A stretch of 27,860 bases of DNA from the NCBI GenBank assembly GCA_020426085.1, contig JAGQQP010000004.1, forward strand, positions 1-27,860, written 5' to 3'. Below are positions 1 to 8,972 of this stretch, piece after piece (the stretch's first letter is position 1; every line of letters begins with the position of its first letter). Source of the DNA: Planctomycetaceae bacterium (lineage in GTDB: Bacteria > Planctomycetota > Planctomycetia > Planctomycetales > Planctomycetaceae). Position numbers and translations under genes: made by a program. The notes under the pieces are model-generated. The model saw only the letters and a list, made by a program, of their open reading frames with translations. It did no database searches and was not told where the DNA came from.

Positions 1-1
1 G

Positions 2-823
2 GCGAAACACGGCAGTGATTCCCCGCGACTGGATACCGAAGTTCTGCTGGCTCACGCGCGGAACTGTGAGCGGATTCGTCTCTACACAAATTACGAAGAT
101 GTCGTCACGGAATCGGAACGCGCCCTGATGCGTCAATTGGTGCAGAGACGGGCCAATTCCGAACCGGTGGCCTACCTGGTGGGGAATCGCGAATTTTTCG
201 GCCTCGATTTTTATGTCGATAAAAATGTGCTGGTGCCCCGACCGGATACGGAAACGCTGGTGATGGAACTGGTTGATGAGGCACAGAAACTCACGAATCC
301 TTTCATTCTGGATTTGTGTACCGGGAGTGGCTGTATCGCCATTTCTGCTGCTGCGAATTGTCCCAATGCGAAATTTCTGGCAACCGATATCAGCAAACCG
401 GCGCTGGCAATCGCTCAAAAAAATGCGGAATCCAACGACTTGTCGAATCAGGTTGAATTTCTGCTCAGTGACTGTTTCGAACAGATTCCGTCAGGAACCT
501 CGTTCGATATCATAGTGAGCAACCCACCATACATTCCCGATGCGGAAATTGAGCAGCTGGAAAAAGATGTCAGGCAGCATGAACCCCGGCTGGCATTGTC
601 AGGCGGCAAAGATGGTCTGGATTTTTATCGTAAGATCATTCAACAGGCGGGCGGTTATCTGAAAGACAACGGGTTGCTGATGCTGGAGTTCTCACCAGAA
701 CAGGAAACTGATTTGCTGTCTCTGTTTAAGGCGACTGGTGTCTACACGGATGTGAGTGTGAAAGCGGATCTGGCGGGGCGGGCCCGGGTGATAATCGGGC
801 AAAAACTGCCTATCTTAAAATAA
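2..823 (+). CDS. prmC: Peptide chain release factor N5-glutamine methyltransferase, 5' end cut by the window
   Basis: The enzyme methylates the glutamine of the GGQ motif in release factors RF1/RF2, using S-adenosylmethionine, in the cytoplasm. The reading frame is open from base 2, so the true start lies upstream; the visible part is about 273 residues. The helical N-terminal domain is recognisable ([13 protein letters not shown], then [15 protein letters not shown]). The SAM-binding motif is LDLCTGSGC, and the catalytic NPPY motif falls at about residues 174-177 of the visible protein; both are intact. The N-terminal domain and NPPY context favour PrmC over other N5-glutamine methyltransferases such as PrmB. 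In many bacteria prfA precedes prmC; that region is outside the window. murA follows in the same direction after 59 bases, so co-transcription is plausible. An internal ATG at 128 would delete part of the substrate-binding domain and is not the start. Confidence 0.95.
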   Translation, partial: AKHGSDSPRLDTEVLLAHARNCERIRLYTNYEDVVTESERALMRQLVQRRANSEPVAYLVGNREFFGLDFYVDKNVLVPRPDTETLVMELVDEAQKLTNPFILDLCTGSGCIAISAAANCPNAKFLATDISKPALAIAQKNAESNDLSNQVEFLLSDCFEQIPSGTSFDIIVSNPPYIPDAEIEQLEKDVRQHEPRLALSGGKDGLDFYRKIIQQAGGYLKDNGLLMLEFSPEQETDLLSLFKATGVYTDVSVKADLAGRARVIIGQKLPILK

Positions 824-882
824 ACGGATTTTCTATACTTCAGCAGCAAATCGACGTTTCATCTACATCAGGAGATCCAGGG

Positions 883-2331
883 ATGGATATGTTTATCGTT
901 CGCGGAGGCGAGCGGCTTTCAGGTAGCGTTTCTGTCAGTGGTGCGAAAAATTCCGCGTTACCACTGATGGCAGCAGCGATGGCCTGTGAAGGCGAGACGA
1001 CTCTGTGCTCCATCCCCGATCTGGTCGACGTCAAAACTCAGTCGCAGGTGCTGGGTTCTCTCGGCATGGATGTGAACCGCGATTCTGACGGGGCATTGTG
1101 TCTCAAAACAGTCGATGAAACCTCCTGTATTGCCGATTACGATCTGGTGCGACGCATGCGGGCCAGTGTCTGCGTGCTGGGACCATTACTGGCCAAGCGA
1201 CGTATGGCGTGTGTCTCGCTGCCGGGCGGCTGTAATATTGGTGACCGGCCGATCGATCTGCATCTGAAAGGGCTCTCTGCGCTGGGAGCGCAGATCCGTG
1301 TCGACCGTGGTTATGTCATCGCGCGAGCCGATCGGTTGCGCGGCGCGAATATCTTTCTGGGCGGAGCCTTCGGAAGTACGGTTACGGGGACCTGTAATGT
1401 GATGATCGCGGCTGCTCTGGCAAAAGGGACAACGACCATCGAATCAGCGGCCTGTGAACCTGAAGTTGTCGATGTCGGTAACTTCCTGAATGCAGCGGGG
1501 GCAAAAATTGAAGGGCTGGGGACGCCGTTCCTGACGATCGAAGGTGTTGAACAACTCAATGGCGTGAAACACGAAGTCATCCCGGATCGCATTGAAGCAG
1601 CGACTTTAATGATTGCCGCTGCAATTACAGGAGGCGATGTCTGTTTGAAACAGGTCAGACCCGATCACATTACGGCTGTGATTGAAAAGCTGAGAGAAAT
1701 CGGTGTCACCGTAGAGCTGGAATACCCGGATCAGCCGTCAAAAAAACAGTCGGTCAATGTGCGGGTAACGCAGCCACTCCGGTCGGTCGACTGCATTGCG
1801 CTTCCGTATCCCGGTATTCCGACAGACGTGCAGGCGCAGCTGATGTCGTTGCTGACCAGCGTGCCCGGCATCAGTATCGTCACCGACAAGGTATTCCCGG
1901 ATCGATTCATGCATGCTTCGGAACTGGCACGCATGGGGGCGAATATCCGTAGAGAGTCGGCTAGCGCCATTCTGAATGGTGTGTCCCGTTTGAGTGGTGC
2001 CTGTGTGATGGCCTCTGATCTACGTGCGAGTGCCGCCCTGGTTTTAGCCGGCCTGGCTGCTGAAGGGGAGACGGTCATTCGCCGAATTTATCATCTGGAT
2101 CGCGGCTATGAACGTCTCGAGGAAAAGCTGATCTCACTTGGTGCGCATGTCGAGCGCGTCAGAGACGAACCGCAAAACATGCCCGACAGTCTGAAGCTGA
2201 CCGACGGCGAAAGCCGTCCGAGTTATTCTGAACTGCTCGATGCATTGACCGGGCCGCATTGGAATCAGAGTGCCAGACAGCCCGATACCCAAAGTGTGCC
2301 GCTCCCATTCGATACGACTGACGAAGACTGA
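883..2331 (+). CDS. murA: UDP-N-acetylglucosamine 1-carboxyvinyltransferase (MurA)
   Basis: MurA transfers enolpyruvate from phosphoenolpyruvate to UDP-GlcNAc, the first committed step of peptidoglycan synthesis, in the cytoplasm. Family landmarks are all present: [10 protein letters not shown] (the Lys-Asn pair near the N-terminus), the catalytic loop [14 protein letters not shown] with the cysteine that fosfomycin attacks, [10 protein letters not shown] with the active-site aspartate, and [12 protein letters not shown] plus [12 protein letters not shown] near the end of the second domain. The cysteine (rather than aspartate) predicts fosfomycin sensitivity by family knowledge. The protein has 482 residues against roughly 420 in the family. 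The surplus is a polar C-terminal tail of about 55 residues after the core, ending in acidic residues. An AGGAG at 870-874 lies 8 bases before the ATG and fixes the start. Its presence agrees with planctomycetes having peptidoglycan. Confidence 0.97.
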   Translation: MDMFIVRGGERLSGSVSVSGAKNSALPLMAAAMACEGETTLCSIPDLVDVKTQSQVLGSLGMDVNRDSDGALCLKTVDETSCIADYDLVRRMRASVCVLGPLLAKRRMACVSLPGGCNIGDRPIDLHLKGLSALGAQIRVDRGYVIARADRLRGANIFLGGAFGSTVTGTCNVMIAAALAKGTTTIESAACEPEVVDVGNFLNAAGAKIEGLGTPFLTIEGVEQLNGVKHEVIPDRIEAATLMIAAAITGGDVCLKQVRPDHITAVIEKLREIGVTVELEYPDQPSKKQSVNVRVTQPLRSVDCIALPYPGIPTDVQAQLMSLLTSVPGISIVTDKVFPDRFMHASELARMGANIRRESASAILNGVSRLSGACVMASDLRASAALVLAGLAAEGETVIRRIYHLDRGYERLEEKLISLGAHVERVRDEPQNMPDSLKLTDGESRPSYSELLDALTGPHWNQSARQPDTQSVPLPFDTTDED

Positions 2332-2363
2332 AATCGTTTCGTTCGAGAACTCAGTCTGAGCAA

Positions 2364-3881
2364 CTACTTTTTCTTTTCTGCAAAGTCCAGGCAGATCAGA
2401 TGTGATTCGCTTCTGAGATACAGCTTCTTATGTGCGAGCACTGGAGCGGCCCAGGCGGGGTAGTTGATCTGGGGAAACGATGTGCGGCAGACTTCGTGGA
2501 ATTCCTTGGGGTCTACTTTGACAATCGCCAGAGTGCCTCTTTCTCCCAGGACGATGAATTTGTTGTCGGCCAGAATCGCGGAGCCGCGCCCGTAGAGAGG
2601 CCAGGGAGCTGTTTTCCCGGAATCGATCCACAGGAACTGACCGGTAAGAGTGTTGCGCTTGATTTTATCGATGACGGGGGCAGCACCATCGGTTTCCCAC
2701 ACGACTTTACCGTCTGAGAGACGGACACAGCGCATTGTCGCTTCACGTTCGTGGCGACCGCTGAATCCATACAGGTAACCATCGTGATGAATGGTCGTGG
2801 ACCAGTGGGTCATCATGTTAGTTGGGTCACGCCAGAGTTCTTTATAGCTTTTGCCGTTCGGTTCTACCTGCAGCAAAGCTGACCCCACCTGATAAGCGGC
2901 GGAGAGGAAGATTTTATCATCGATGACCACCGGTCGGGCAGCATTGACCGAGTCGTTAATCATGGAACGGAACCAGTATTTGAAGTTCAGCGAACCATCT
3001 TCGGGATTGAGAGAGACCAGCCCCTGACGCATCAGGCAGAGCAGATGTCGTTTGCCATGAATGGTAACCGCGATGGGAGACGAGTAGCTGGAGAGTTTTT
3101 CATTTCCTCGCCATTTGTAAACCGGCATTCTTTCCCAGCCTGTCGATGTCCCATTCCAGACGTCCTCTCCGACATTGTGCCAGAGTGTTTTGCCTGTCCT
3201 GGCATCAAAGGCGACCATGCCGAAATCTGGTTTGCCGCCGACCATGACGATGAGTTTGTTCCCCTCCAGAATCGGAGTGGCGCCGATACCAAAGAATCCG
3301 GGTGGGACCTCAAATTCCTTGAGGCAGTCACGATGCCAGACCAGAGTGCCGTCTTTGATGTTGAGGCAATACAGTTTTCCCTGTGCGCCGAAGGTATAGC
3401 TGTACTGTTCGGTCAACAGAGGAGAGCAGCGGGGACCATTGTTATAGCCATAGGGATCGCGGAAATCGGATTCGTAGGTGTACTTCCAGAGTTCCTTGCC
3501 GGTATCTGCCGTCAGGCATTCGATGACTTCTTTATTCTCATCCTCACCCTTGTCAGGACGATGGTGAATGACGAGGCGGTTGCCCAGCACGGAGGGAGCG
3601 CTGTAGCCGGTACCGATTCGTTTTTCCCAGAGCAGGGGAGGTCCCGACTGGGGGAAACTGTCGATCAGACCGGTCTCTGCTGAAATACCTGTCTGCTGCG
3701 GACCGAGAAAGTAAGGCCAGTCTCCTGTTTTCACCGCAGGTGGTTGTGCCTGAAGAGATGCCGTCGGTTGACCTGTCTGAGGTGTGGGTAATGACAGGTT
3801 CAGCAGGAAAACGATTCCCAGGCAGACGCCGATGCAGTTTTTTCGATTGAGATGATTCATGTGTGAGTCAGTCGCTTTCAT
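2364..3881 (-). CDS. Secreted PQQ-like beta-propeller repeat protein
   Basis: A 505-residue protein with a hydrophobic N-terminal export signal (roughly residues 17-31 from the first ATG). The body is a series of about 40-60-residue repeats carrying the tryptophan-docking signature of PQQ-like propellers: GKELWKYTY, GTLVWHRDC, GKTLWHNVG, GKVVWETDG. Such proteins are related in fold to quinoprotein dehydrogenases and to BamB. Many planctomycete members show no proof of cofactor binding, and I see no cytochrome CxxCH motif here. A periplasmic binding, scaffolding or dehydrogenase role is possible; the substrate cannot be assigned. A second in-frame ATG at 3860 gives a more typical signal peptide (MNHLNRKNCIGVCLGIVF), so either start is possible; neither has a clear Shine-Dalgarno. 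It begins 25 bases after the stop of the membrane protein upstream, suggesting one transcript. Its 3' end converges on murA with 32 bases between stops. Confidence 0.85.
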   Translation of the reverse strand: MKATDSHMNHLNRKNCIGVCLGIVFLLNLSLPTPQTGQPTASLQAQPPAVKTGDWPYFLGPQQTGISAETGLIDSFPQSGPPLLWEKRIGTGYSAPSVLGNRLVIHHRPDKGEDENKEVIECLTADTGKELWKYTYESDFRDPYGYNNGPRCSPLLTEQYSYTFGAQGKLYCLNIKDGTLVWHRDCLKEFEVPPGFFGIGATPILEGNKLIVMVGGKPDFGMVAFDARTGKTLWHNVGEDVWNGTSTGWERMPVYKWRGNEKLSSYSSPIAVTIHGKRHLLCLMRQGLVSLNPEDGSLNFKYWFRSMINDSVNAARPVVIDDKIFLSAAYQVGSALLQVEPNGKSYKELWRDPTNMMTHWSTTIHHDGYLYGFSGRHEREATMRCVRLSDGKVVWETDGAAPVIDKIKRNTLTGQFLWIDSGKTAPWPLYGRGSAILADNKFIVLGERGTLAIVKVDPKEFHEVCRTSFPQINYPAWAAPVLAHKKLYLRSESHLICLDFAEKKK

Positions 3882-3906
3882 CAGTAAACCATTCAGAGGC
3901 AGGAGG

Positions 3907-5535
3907 TCAGGGGAGTTCGTAGACTTTATACGTACGATTCTGATAAATCGGGTCGATGGTTGTAAAGGGGCCCAGACGTTTTACCAGCAAATGCGTAATG
4001 CCGGTTTTCTGCTGCAAAGCCTGTAAGGCGTCATTGTCAAAGCCGTTATTATAATATTCCTGGCCCCATTTTCGAAGGTACTTGAGGCGTCGATTCCATT
4101 CTATGATCCCGCTGGCATCCTGTGGGCAGTCTTTGTAGGTCACATATTCGGGACGCTGGGCATACCATTTGAAGTCGGATTGATGCGCCGGCGTCAGGAA
4201 GAGCGTTTCTTCAGGAGTATGAGTTCGAATCCATTCACAGGCGTCGATCCAGTCCGCCCGTTGAGTGGGAGACATCTTGTGGATCGGCGGATGGTTCCAG
4301 GCGGAATACAGCGTGCCCGTGAAAATTCCCAGGAAGAGCAGGCCCAGAAGAAATTTGCGTGTTGCGGGAGACAACCTGGAGGGGCTGGTTTTCTGTTCTG
4401 CGTCGACAGTCAAATACTGCTGAAACAGATGGAATAAGGCGACGACAAATGCCAGCGGAAGCAGCGCATCGAACAGACGGAAGGGATAAAATTTGAGCAG
4501 CGACATGCGAAAGGCATAATAGGGCATTTCGCTGGCAGGTCGGGGTCCAGCTCCCAGTAAAATACCGATGCAGGCCAGTCCGACAGAACCGATGATAAAA
4601 AACTGAAAGAAACGGCTGATGAATGAGGCCGGTTCCCTGCGTGCCAGGAATAACCAGACGACCAGTAGAATCGCATACATGAGGTAGCTGAAAAGATCAA
4701 AATCCATGGGATCCAGGTGGTGCTTGAGTCGGTAAAAAACCTGGATATAATTTGCGGCGAAACTGTCCTTGGGATTTCCCTGTGTCAGTAAAGCCAGGGA
4801 GGGGATCAGTCCGGGCAGCGAGCAGAGAATGAGGCATCCAAAAGCTGGTATTGCGACTTTGAGAGAATGGAGCAGCGTGATGCGGTTCAGGTTCTTTCTG
4901 TTGAAAAACGTCAGGCAGGCCAGCGCAAACAGACCGCAGGCCAGCGCCCAGACTCCAACGACGGGATGCCAGGTGATGGTCAGCCCGGTATAAATGCCGG
5001 CCCGGTTCCAGTTTTGTTCACAGGCATTGGCGAGCGCCAGGAACAGAAAACCGTACGCGTAGACTTTGGATTCAATGCCGCCAATGATCCATTCGCCTGA
5101 GAAGTTCCCGATCGCTGCCAGCGCGAGATAGAGCCAGGCCGTGACTAAAGGTGCCCAGAACCCCGGACATAAAACGCTGATCAGACGATACCAGCCAATG
5201 GCCAGCAGCAGGAAACCTGCGAGTCGGCCCAGCACTGCTGTCAGTGGTAACGACAGCACCTGGGTGACAGCGCCGACTGTCTGGAAGAAAAAGAGGTGCG
5301 CGTTGGATGATTCGAGAAAGAAGTCACCGGCGCACCACTGTGGATTCCAGTAATGATGTGCCTTGGTGAGATAATGCGGTTCGTTTGTGCCGGGAACCGG
5401 AAAACGCATGAATGAGTCGGCGGCAAACGATCCGCCGATCAATAAAATCATGAGAATGGCTGGAGCCGGTATCTTCGTCGCTGTGGATTCAGGGGTCACT
5501 GAACTTGAGCACCTTGTTTGGCCATCAGACGTCAA
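3907..5535 (-). CDS. Polytopic inner-membrane protein, GT-C-like, function unknown
   Basis: About 542 residues with roughly ten or more hydrophobic segments and a soluble C-terminal segment of about 110 residues (starting near DACEWIRTHTPEETLFLTP). An N-terminal loop (NEPHYLTKAHHYWNPQWCAGDFF) lies between the first and second membrane segments. This layout, an acidic/aromatic first loop, many helices and a small C-terminal domain ending in a short beta-like strand (KVYELP), recalls GT-C-fold glycosyltransferases and uncharacterised planctomycete membrane families (possibly the one catalogued as DUF6798; from memory, unverified). No catalytic residue can be named with confidence. The outermost start is a TTG at 5535; a GTG at 5499 or an ATG at 5451 are alternatives, the GTG placing about 12 polar residues before the first helix. 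It lies 51 bases downstream of the Lys-rich gene and 25 bases upstream of the PQQ-like gene, so it is probably in their operon. Confidence 0.75.
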   Translation of the reverse strand: MTSDGQTRCSSSVTPESTATKIPAPAILMILLIGGSFAADSFMRFPVPGTNEPHYLTKAHHYWNPQWCAGDFFLESSNAHLFFFQTVGAVTQVLSLPLTAVLGRLAGFLLLAIGWYRLISVLCPGFWAPLVTAWLYLALAAIGNFSGEWIIGGIESKVYAYGFLFLALANACEQNWNRAGIYTGLTITWHPVVGVWALACGLFALACLTFFNRKNLNRITLLHSLKVAIPAFGCLILCSLPGLIPSLALLTQGNPKDSFAANYIQVFYRLKHHLDPMDFDLFSYLMYAILLVVWLFLARREPASFISRFFQFFIIGSVGLACIGILLGAGPRPASEMPYYAFRMSLLKFYPFRLFDALLPLAFVVALFHLFQQYLTVDAEQKTSPSRLSPATRKFLLGLLFLGIFTGTLYSAWNHPPIHKMSPTQRADWIDACEWIRTHTPEETLFLTPAHQSDFKWYAQRPEYVTYKDCPQDASGIIEWNRRLKYLRKWGQEYYNNGFDNDALQALQQKTGITHLLVKRLGPFTTIDPIYQNRTYKVYELP

Positions 5536-5586
5536 CCGGAATAGCGCCTGCCGGATCAGTATCTGGGAGTCTGTTCCGGAATCAGG

Positions 5587-5805
5587 TTATTTTTTCTTCG
5601 ATTTCTTTTTCGCCGTTTTTTTCGCTGCGGTTTTATTGGCGGCTACTTTTTTAGCAGCGGGTGCTTTGTCTGCTGCTTTTTTCTTCGTACTTTTTTTGGC
5701 AGCCGCTTTCTTTTTCGTCCCTTTTTTGGCTGGATCGCCGAAGATTTTGTCGTAATTTTCCCAGAACTTGGGAGTCGTACCTGTTCGAACAATCGGGCCG
5801 CTCAT
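5587..5805 (-). CDS. Small protein with conserved-looking N-terminus and histone-H1-like Lys/Ala tail
   Basis: A 72-residue protein in two parts. Residues 1-27 (MSGPIVRTGTTPKFWENYDK, then IFGDPAKK) look like a short defined motif. Residues 28-72 are almost only Lys, Ala and a few Thr/Ser/Asp, in KKxAAKK-type steps like the C-terminal tails of histone H1 and of bacterial H1-like DNA-binding proteins. The tail is strongly basic and probably disordered; nucleic-acid binding is inferred from composition only. A good ribosome site (GGAG, 10 bases before ATG 5805) and a promoter with a perfect TATAAT at 5889-5894 support a real gene. I recall similar N-termini in short planctomycete proteins, but cannot verify this. 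The low-complexity tail means the call rests on the N-terminus, RBS and promoter. It precedes the membrane-protein gene by 51 bases. Confidence 0.72.
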   Translation of the reverse strand: MSGPIVRTGTTPKFWENYDKIFGDPAKKGTKKKAAAKKSTKKKAADKAPAAKKVAANKTAAKKTAKKKSKKK

Positions 5806-5888
5806 AATCTTACATCTCCATTTCGAATCTGAATACGCCGACAGGCGATATCAAATACAATACATTTTCATCAAAAGTCAGTGGTCAA

Positions 5889-5917
5889 ATTATAACAAGA
5901 AACGGTCGTCTTGTCTT
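5889..5917 (-). promoter_or_regulatory. Sigma-70-like promoter for the Lys-rich small protein
   Basis: On the minus strand TATAAT (complement of 5889-5894) is preceded, after a 17-base spacer, by AAGACA (complement of 5912-5917), which matches 4 of 6 bases of the -35 consensus. The predicted start of transcription is near 5882, giving a leader of about 77 bases before the ATG at 5805. It lies in the 149-base gap after the decarboxylase stop, so the small protein and the genes behind it could be transcribed independently of the decarboxylase. Confidence 0.5.
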
Positions 5918-5954
5918 TTCTGAGCGGTGATTCTTTCGATCTGAGTGTGAATTG

Positions 5955-7523
5955 TCAAGTCTGTTCACATTGATCGACGAGAGGCGGGGAATCAAATGTC
6001 TTTTGCAGTTCGCTGGCCCGGAGTCGAATTGTATTTAATAACTGCTGCAGATGCGTTTCTGTCGTCAGGGGATTCATGACGGTGATGCGAAACGCCGCCT
6101 GTTCATTAATGACGGAATGCACAATGTAAAATTCGCCGGATTCAATCAACTGACGTCGCAGTTTGAAATGAAACAGGTTCTGTTGTTCCATGGACAGGGA
6201 ATTCAGCCAGTCGGTCTGGTAACGGAAGACAACGATGTTGCATTCCGGTTCGTGCAGCGGTTCGAAATCGGATGCCTGCAGGAGCATTTCATAAAAGGTC
6301 CGGGTCGTGGCAAACGTGATATCTACCAGGTCGGCGAACAGGCTTTTCCCAAACAGTGACCAGATTCCCCAGAGTGCGTAGCTGTTCGCCCGCTTGGTGC
6401 ATTCGATGGTGCGCAGGCCGATGTCATATTCCGCAATTTCAGGGGCAGAGGGATCAAACAGATAAGCTGCCTGCTGCTGGAACGCAGAGAACTGATGCGC
6501 TTTGTTCTTGTAAAACAGAAATGCGCTGAGAGCGGGCATGAACATCATCTTGTGGGCATCAAAGACCACGCTGTCTGCCCGGTGCAGTCCGGCGGTTAAA
6601 TGTTTGTGCTGTTCCGAAAAGCAGGTGGGTCCGCCGTGGGCGGCGTCGACATGCAGCCAGAGATCATGCTGTTCACACAGATCGGCGATTTCATTCAAAG
6701 GATCAAAGGCACCAATGGGCGTGGCGCAGGCACAGGCGACAATAGCAATGATGGTTTTTTTTTCCGCCTGGCAGGAGAGGATCAGTTCCCTGAGAGCGGC
6801 GGGTTTCATCTTCCGTCGTTCGTCGAGAGGAACCTTGATAATGTTTTCCGAACCGATGCCCAGAATTCCTGCCGACCGGGTGACGCTGTAGTGGGCATCG
6901 CTGGAGACCAGGATCACGGGAACAGAATTCCGTTTTGCCTGCGGTCCCTGTGTCCAGATTTCCGGACATTTCAGATTCCGGGCCGCCAGCAGTCCCGTCA
7001 GGTTGGCCAGTGATCCTCCGTGTGTGACCAGGCCGGCAAACGTACCCGGCTGGTAGCCGATTTCACGGCCCAGTGATTCAATCAGCGCTAACTCGACCGC
7101 GGTGGCCCAGGGACCCATTTCATAGACGGCCATCACCTGATTCGTCACCGAGACGATGGCGTCAAACAGACCAGCCAGAGGGAGCGAAGCAGGGACCTGA
7201 TGTCCGATATAACGGGGGTTCTGCAGGTTGTGTCCCCTGTCCAGCATGGACTGGGCCAGCTGACGAAAGGCGTTGACTGTCTTGCTGAGATCGAATTCTT
7301 TCGCTTCATTCTCAGGTGCCTGGTTGAGTTGCTGCAGAGCGGCTTTGAAGTTATCGGCAGGGTGTGTCCAGTTGAGAACAGGCGTGCTTTCGAGCGGCAG
7401 CGAACGCGCGTGATTTGTGAGTAATTCACTTAACGTCCGGCTGGCTGACTCCAGCAATTCGGGGGAGTAAATCGCCTGGATGCGGGACTGCGCTGCTGAT
7501 AAATCGGGGGCTGTGGTGGTCAT
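5955..7523 (-). CDS. Pyridoxal-phosphate-dependent (group II) amino-acid decarboxylase
   Basis: A cytoplasmic fold-type I PLP enzyme of 522 residues. The PLP-contacting motif HVDAAHGG lies about 35 residues before the Schiff-base lysine in DAHKMMFMP (Lys325 from ATG 7523). The N-terminal part (NPRYIGHQVPASLPLAGLFD) and THGGSLANLTGLLAAR are typical of the group II decarboxylase family (aromatic-L-amino-acid, glutamate and diaminobutyrate decarboxylases). DAHKMM with an alanine and FQQQAAYLF downstream resembles L-2,4-diaminobutyrate decarboxylase-like proteins more than aromatic decarboxylases, from memory. The substrate is left open, as no matching aminotransferase or polyamine gene is nearby. 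Length fits the family. A promoter-like element lies at 7589-7616. The next gene in the same direction, the Lys-rich protein, is 149 bases away and seems to have its own promoter. Possible products are 1,3-diaminopropane or another amine. Confidence 0.85.
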   Translation of the reverse strand: MTTTAPDLSAAQSRIQAIYSPELLESASRTLSELLTNHARSLPLESTPVLNWTHPADNFKAALQQLNQAPENEAKEFDLSKTVNAFRQLAQSMLDRGHNLQNPRYIGHQVPASLPLAGLFDAIVSVTNQVMAVYEMGPWATAVELALIESLGREIGYQPGTFAGLVTHGGSLANLTGLLAARNLKCPEIWTQGPQAKRNSVPVILVSSDAHYSVTRSAGILGIGSENIIKVPLDERRKMKPAALRELILSCQAEKKTIIAIVACACATPIGAFDPLNEIADLCEQHDLWLHVDAAHGGPTCFSEQHKHLTAGLHRADSVVFDAHKMMFMPALSAFLFYKNKAHQFSAFQQQAAYLFDPSAPEIAEYDIGLRTIECTKRANSYALWGIWSLFGKSLFADLVDITFATTRTFYEMLLQASDFEPLHEPECNIVVFRYQTDWLNSLSMEQQNLFHFKLRRQLIESGEFYIVHSVINEQAAFRITVMNPLTTETHLQQLLNTIRLRASELQKTFDSPPLVDQCEQT

Positions 7524-7588
7524 GAGCGTTTCTTACTGAGAGTGAGTACAAGCAGTACTTTGAAATTCAGTCAACAACCTGTCCGAAT

Positions 7589-7616
7589 ATTGTAGCTGTT
7601 TTCCTGCCTGCGTGAA
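7589..7616 (-). promoter_or_regulatory. Possible promoter of the decarboxylase gene
   Basis: On the minus strand TACAAT (complement of 7589-7594, 5 of 6 to the -10 consensus) follows TTCACG (complement of 7611-7616, 4 of 6 to the -35 consensus) with a 16-base spacer. The start of transcription would be near 7582, giving a leader of about 59 bases to ATG 7523. The match is ordinary and planctomycete promoter rules are poorly known, so this is tentative. Confidence 0.35.
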
Positions 7617-7644
7617 TGTGTACAAAACGAAAACAAACAACCGG

Positions 7645-7664
7645 AACTCTGTTTTATGAGAGTT
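7645..7664 (-). terminator. Stem-loop plus T-rich stretch just after rodA
   Basis: Immediately beyond the rodA stop codon the minus strand forms a 6-bp stem (AACTCT with AGAGTT) around an 8-base loop. After four G/C bases comes a T-rich stretch (TTGTTTGTTTTCGTTTTG, complement of 7623-7640). The stem is short and not G+C-rich, so this is a modest intrinsic-terminator candidate. It would separate rodA from the decarboxylase downstream. Confidence 0.42.
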
Positions 7665-8783
7665 TTAAAAGCGAAATGGTTCGGCGTTCATTTCGTAACC
7701 GGGGTGCATGCAGATATTAATCAGCAGTCCCAGCGCCAGACAGGTACTGAGCATACTGGTACCCCCGTAACTCATCAGGGGGAGCGTCATCCCGGTGATC
7801 GGCATCAGTCCGACTGTCATGCCGGTGTTGATGATGGTCTGGGAAGCCAGCAGCGTCACGATTCCGACGGCGACGAGACGTCCGAATGGTTCGCGGGTCG
7901 CCGTCGCAATTTGCAGGCCGCGAATATAGAGAGCAGCGAATACCAGTACGGTAAACAGACAACCCATCATGCCGAAGCGTTCGCCGACCAGGCAGAAGAT
8001 GAAGTCGGTCCGTCCCGCGGGAAGATGGTAGGCAGCAGGATCGTCGACAGGCATGCCGGCAATTTCACTCCCCCAGACTCCCCCCAGCGCGAGCATCTGC
8101 TTGGACTGGTAGAGGTGGTAGCCGTCCCCTTTGGGCATTTCTCCCCCATCCTGTTGGGTAAATAAGGCGACGATACGCGATTTCTGCTCCGGGTTCATCT
8201 GCAGCCAGAGCAGAGGGAGCGTGCAGATTCCAAGAATGACGATAGTGACCAGATGTCGGGGGCGGGCTCCTGCGGAAAAGAGCATGGCAAACAGAATGGG
8301 AAAGAAGAGCAGGGATGTGCCCAGGTCCGGTTCGCGCAGAATCAGAACGACGGGAACGCAGGTCAGAATGAAAGGGACAATCAGTCCCGGAATCCGCCGG
8401 TAGTTCTTGCGATACATCAGGTAGTGCGCCAGAGCAAGGATGTAGGTGATCTTGGCGAGTTCGGAGGGCTGAAATTTAAAGAATCCCAATGGAATCCAGC
8501 GACGGGAACCATTCACCGCGGGAATAAAAAAAACGGCGATCAGGAACAGCAGCGTGCCCAGAAAGAGGGGATAGCTGATGCCGCGCAGATTGCGGTAGGG
8601 GAACAGCATGGTACCTGCCAGGGCGGACAGAGAAATCAGGATCCAGATGCACTGTTTCTGAAAATAGTGTCCCTGTCCGACCAGTTCGTCTCCGCGCGCA
8701 ATGCCCGCCAGACCGCATCCCATCAAAATGAAGATACAGCAGAGGATCGACCATGGAATTCGACGAATACCAGCATGGATCAT
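7665..8783 (-). CDS. rodA: Rod-shape SEDS peptidoglycan glycosyltransferase (RodA)
   Basis: SEDS-family lipid II polymerase of the inner membrane, which elongates peptidoglycan glycan strands with a class B penicillin-binding protein as partner. The protein has 372 residues, the normal RodA length, and about ten membrane helices. Diagnostic motifs: NGSRRWIPLGFFKFQPSELAKI, REPDLGTSL, HLPAGRTDFIF with the catalytic aspartate (Asp260), and GLMPITGMTLPLMSYGGTSML. The short length and motif wording favour RodA over FtsW. ATG 8783 opens directly into the first helix. It is transcribed divergently from a rhomboid protease across 189 bases. No mreB, mreC or class B PBP gene is seen in the window, so it lies outside the usual mre/mrd cluster here. 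A stem-loop follows the stop codon. Confidence 0.95.
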   Translation of the reverse strand: MIHAGIRRIPWSILCCIFILMGCGLAGIARGDELVGQGHYFQKQCIWILISLSALAGTMLFPYRNLRGISYPLFLGTLLFLIAVFFIPAVNGSRRWIPLGFFKFQPSELAKITYILALAHYLMYRKNYRRIPGLIVPFILTCVPVVLILREPDLGTSLLFFPILFAMLFSAGARPRHLVTIVILGICTLPLLWLQMNPEQKSRIVALFTQQDGGEMPKGDGYHLYQSKQMLALGGVWGSEIAGMPVDDPAAYHLPAGRTDFIFCLVGERFGMMGCLFTVLVFAALYIRGLQIATATREPFGRLVAVGIVTLLASQTIINTGMTVGLMPITGMTLPLMSYGGTSMLSTCLALGLLINICMHPGYEMNAEPFRF

Positions 8784-8972
8784 TGCGGAGTTTGCCTTAA
8801 AGAATGGAAACGAACAGGCGTTTTTTAGCGAAAATCGGCAGATCAGGAAAGAGGGATCTTTTTTTGATGAAGTTCGCTGGAGTGGAATTGAATTACGGGT
8901 GTCAAAGCCTGCGAAATCAGCTATTCTTTGAATATCAGTTACTCATATCCCGGTTATTATCAATCGTCTTAC

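Noticed and set aside
2332..2377. Intrinsic terminator between murA and the PQQ-like gene
   Set aside because: There is a T-rich run, but the only stem before it is 4 bp (CTCA/TGAG), too weak to claim.
3045..3683. Open frame of about 212 codons on the plus strand, opposite the PQQ-like gene
   Set aside because: It is antisense to a protein with clear propeller repeats and a signal peptide, and its translation shows no recognisable motif.
5946..5969. Terminator at the end of the decarboxylase gene (TGTGAA / TTCACA)
   Set aside because: The stem is short with a 12-base loop, partly within the coding region, and no U-run follows.
5955..7523. Specific naming as tyrosine, glutamate or diaminobutyrate decarboxylase
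   Set aside because: The family is clear, but substrate-determining residues and pathway neighbours cannot be read from this window.
8253..8828. Open frame of about 191 codons opposite rodA, and another at 7656-8165
   Set aside because: RodA is unambiguous on the other strand. The antisense translations are Gln/Arg/Gly-rich and look like shadow frames.
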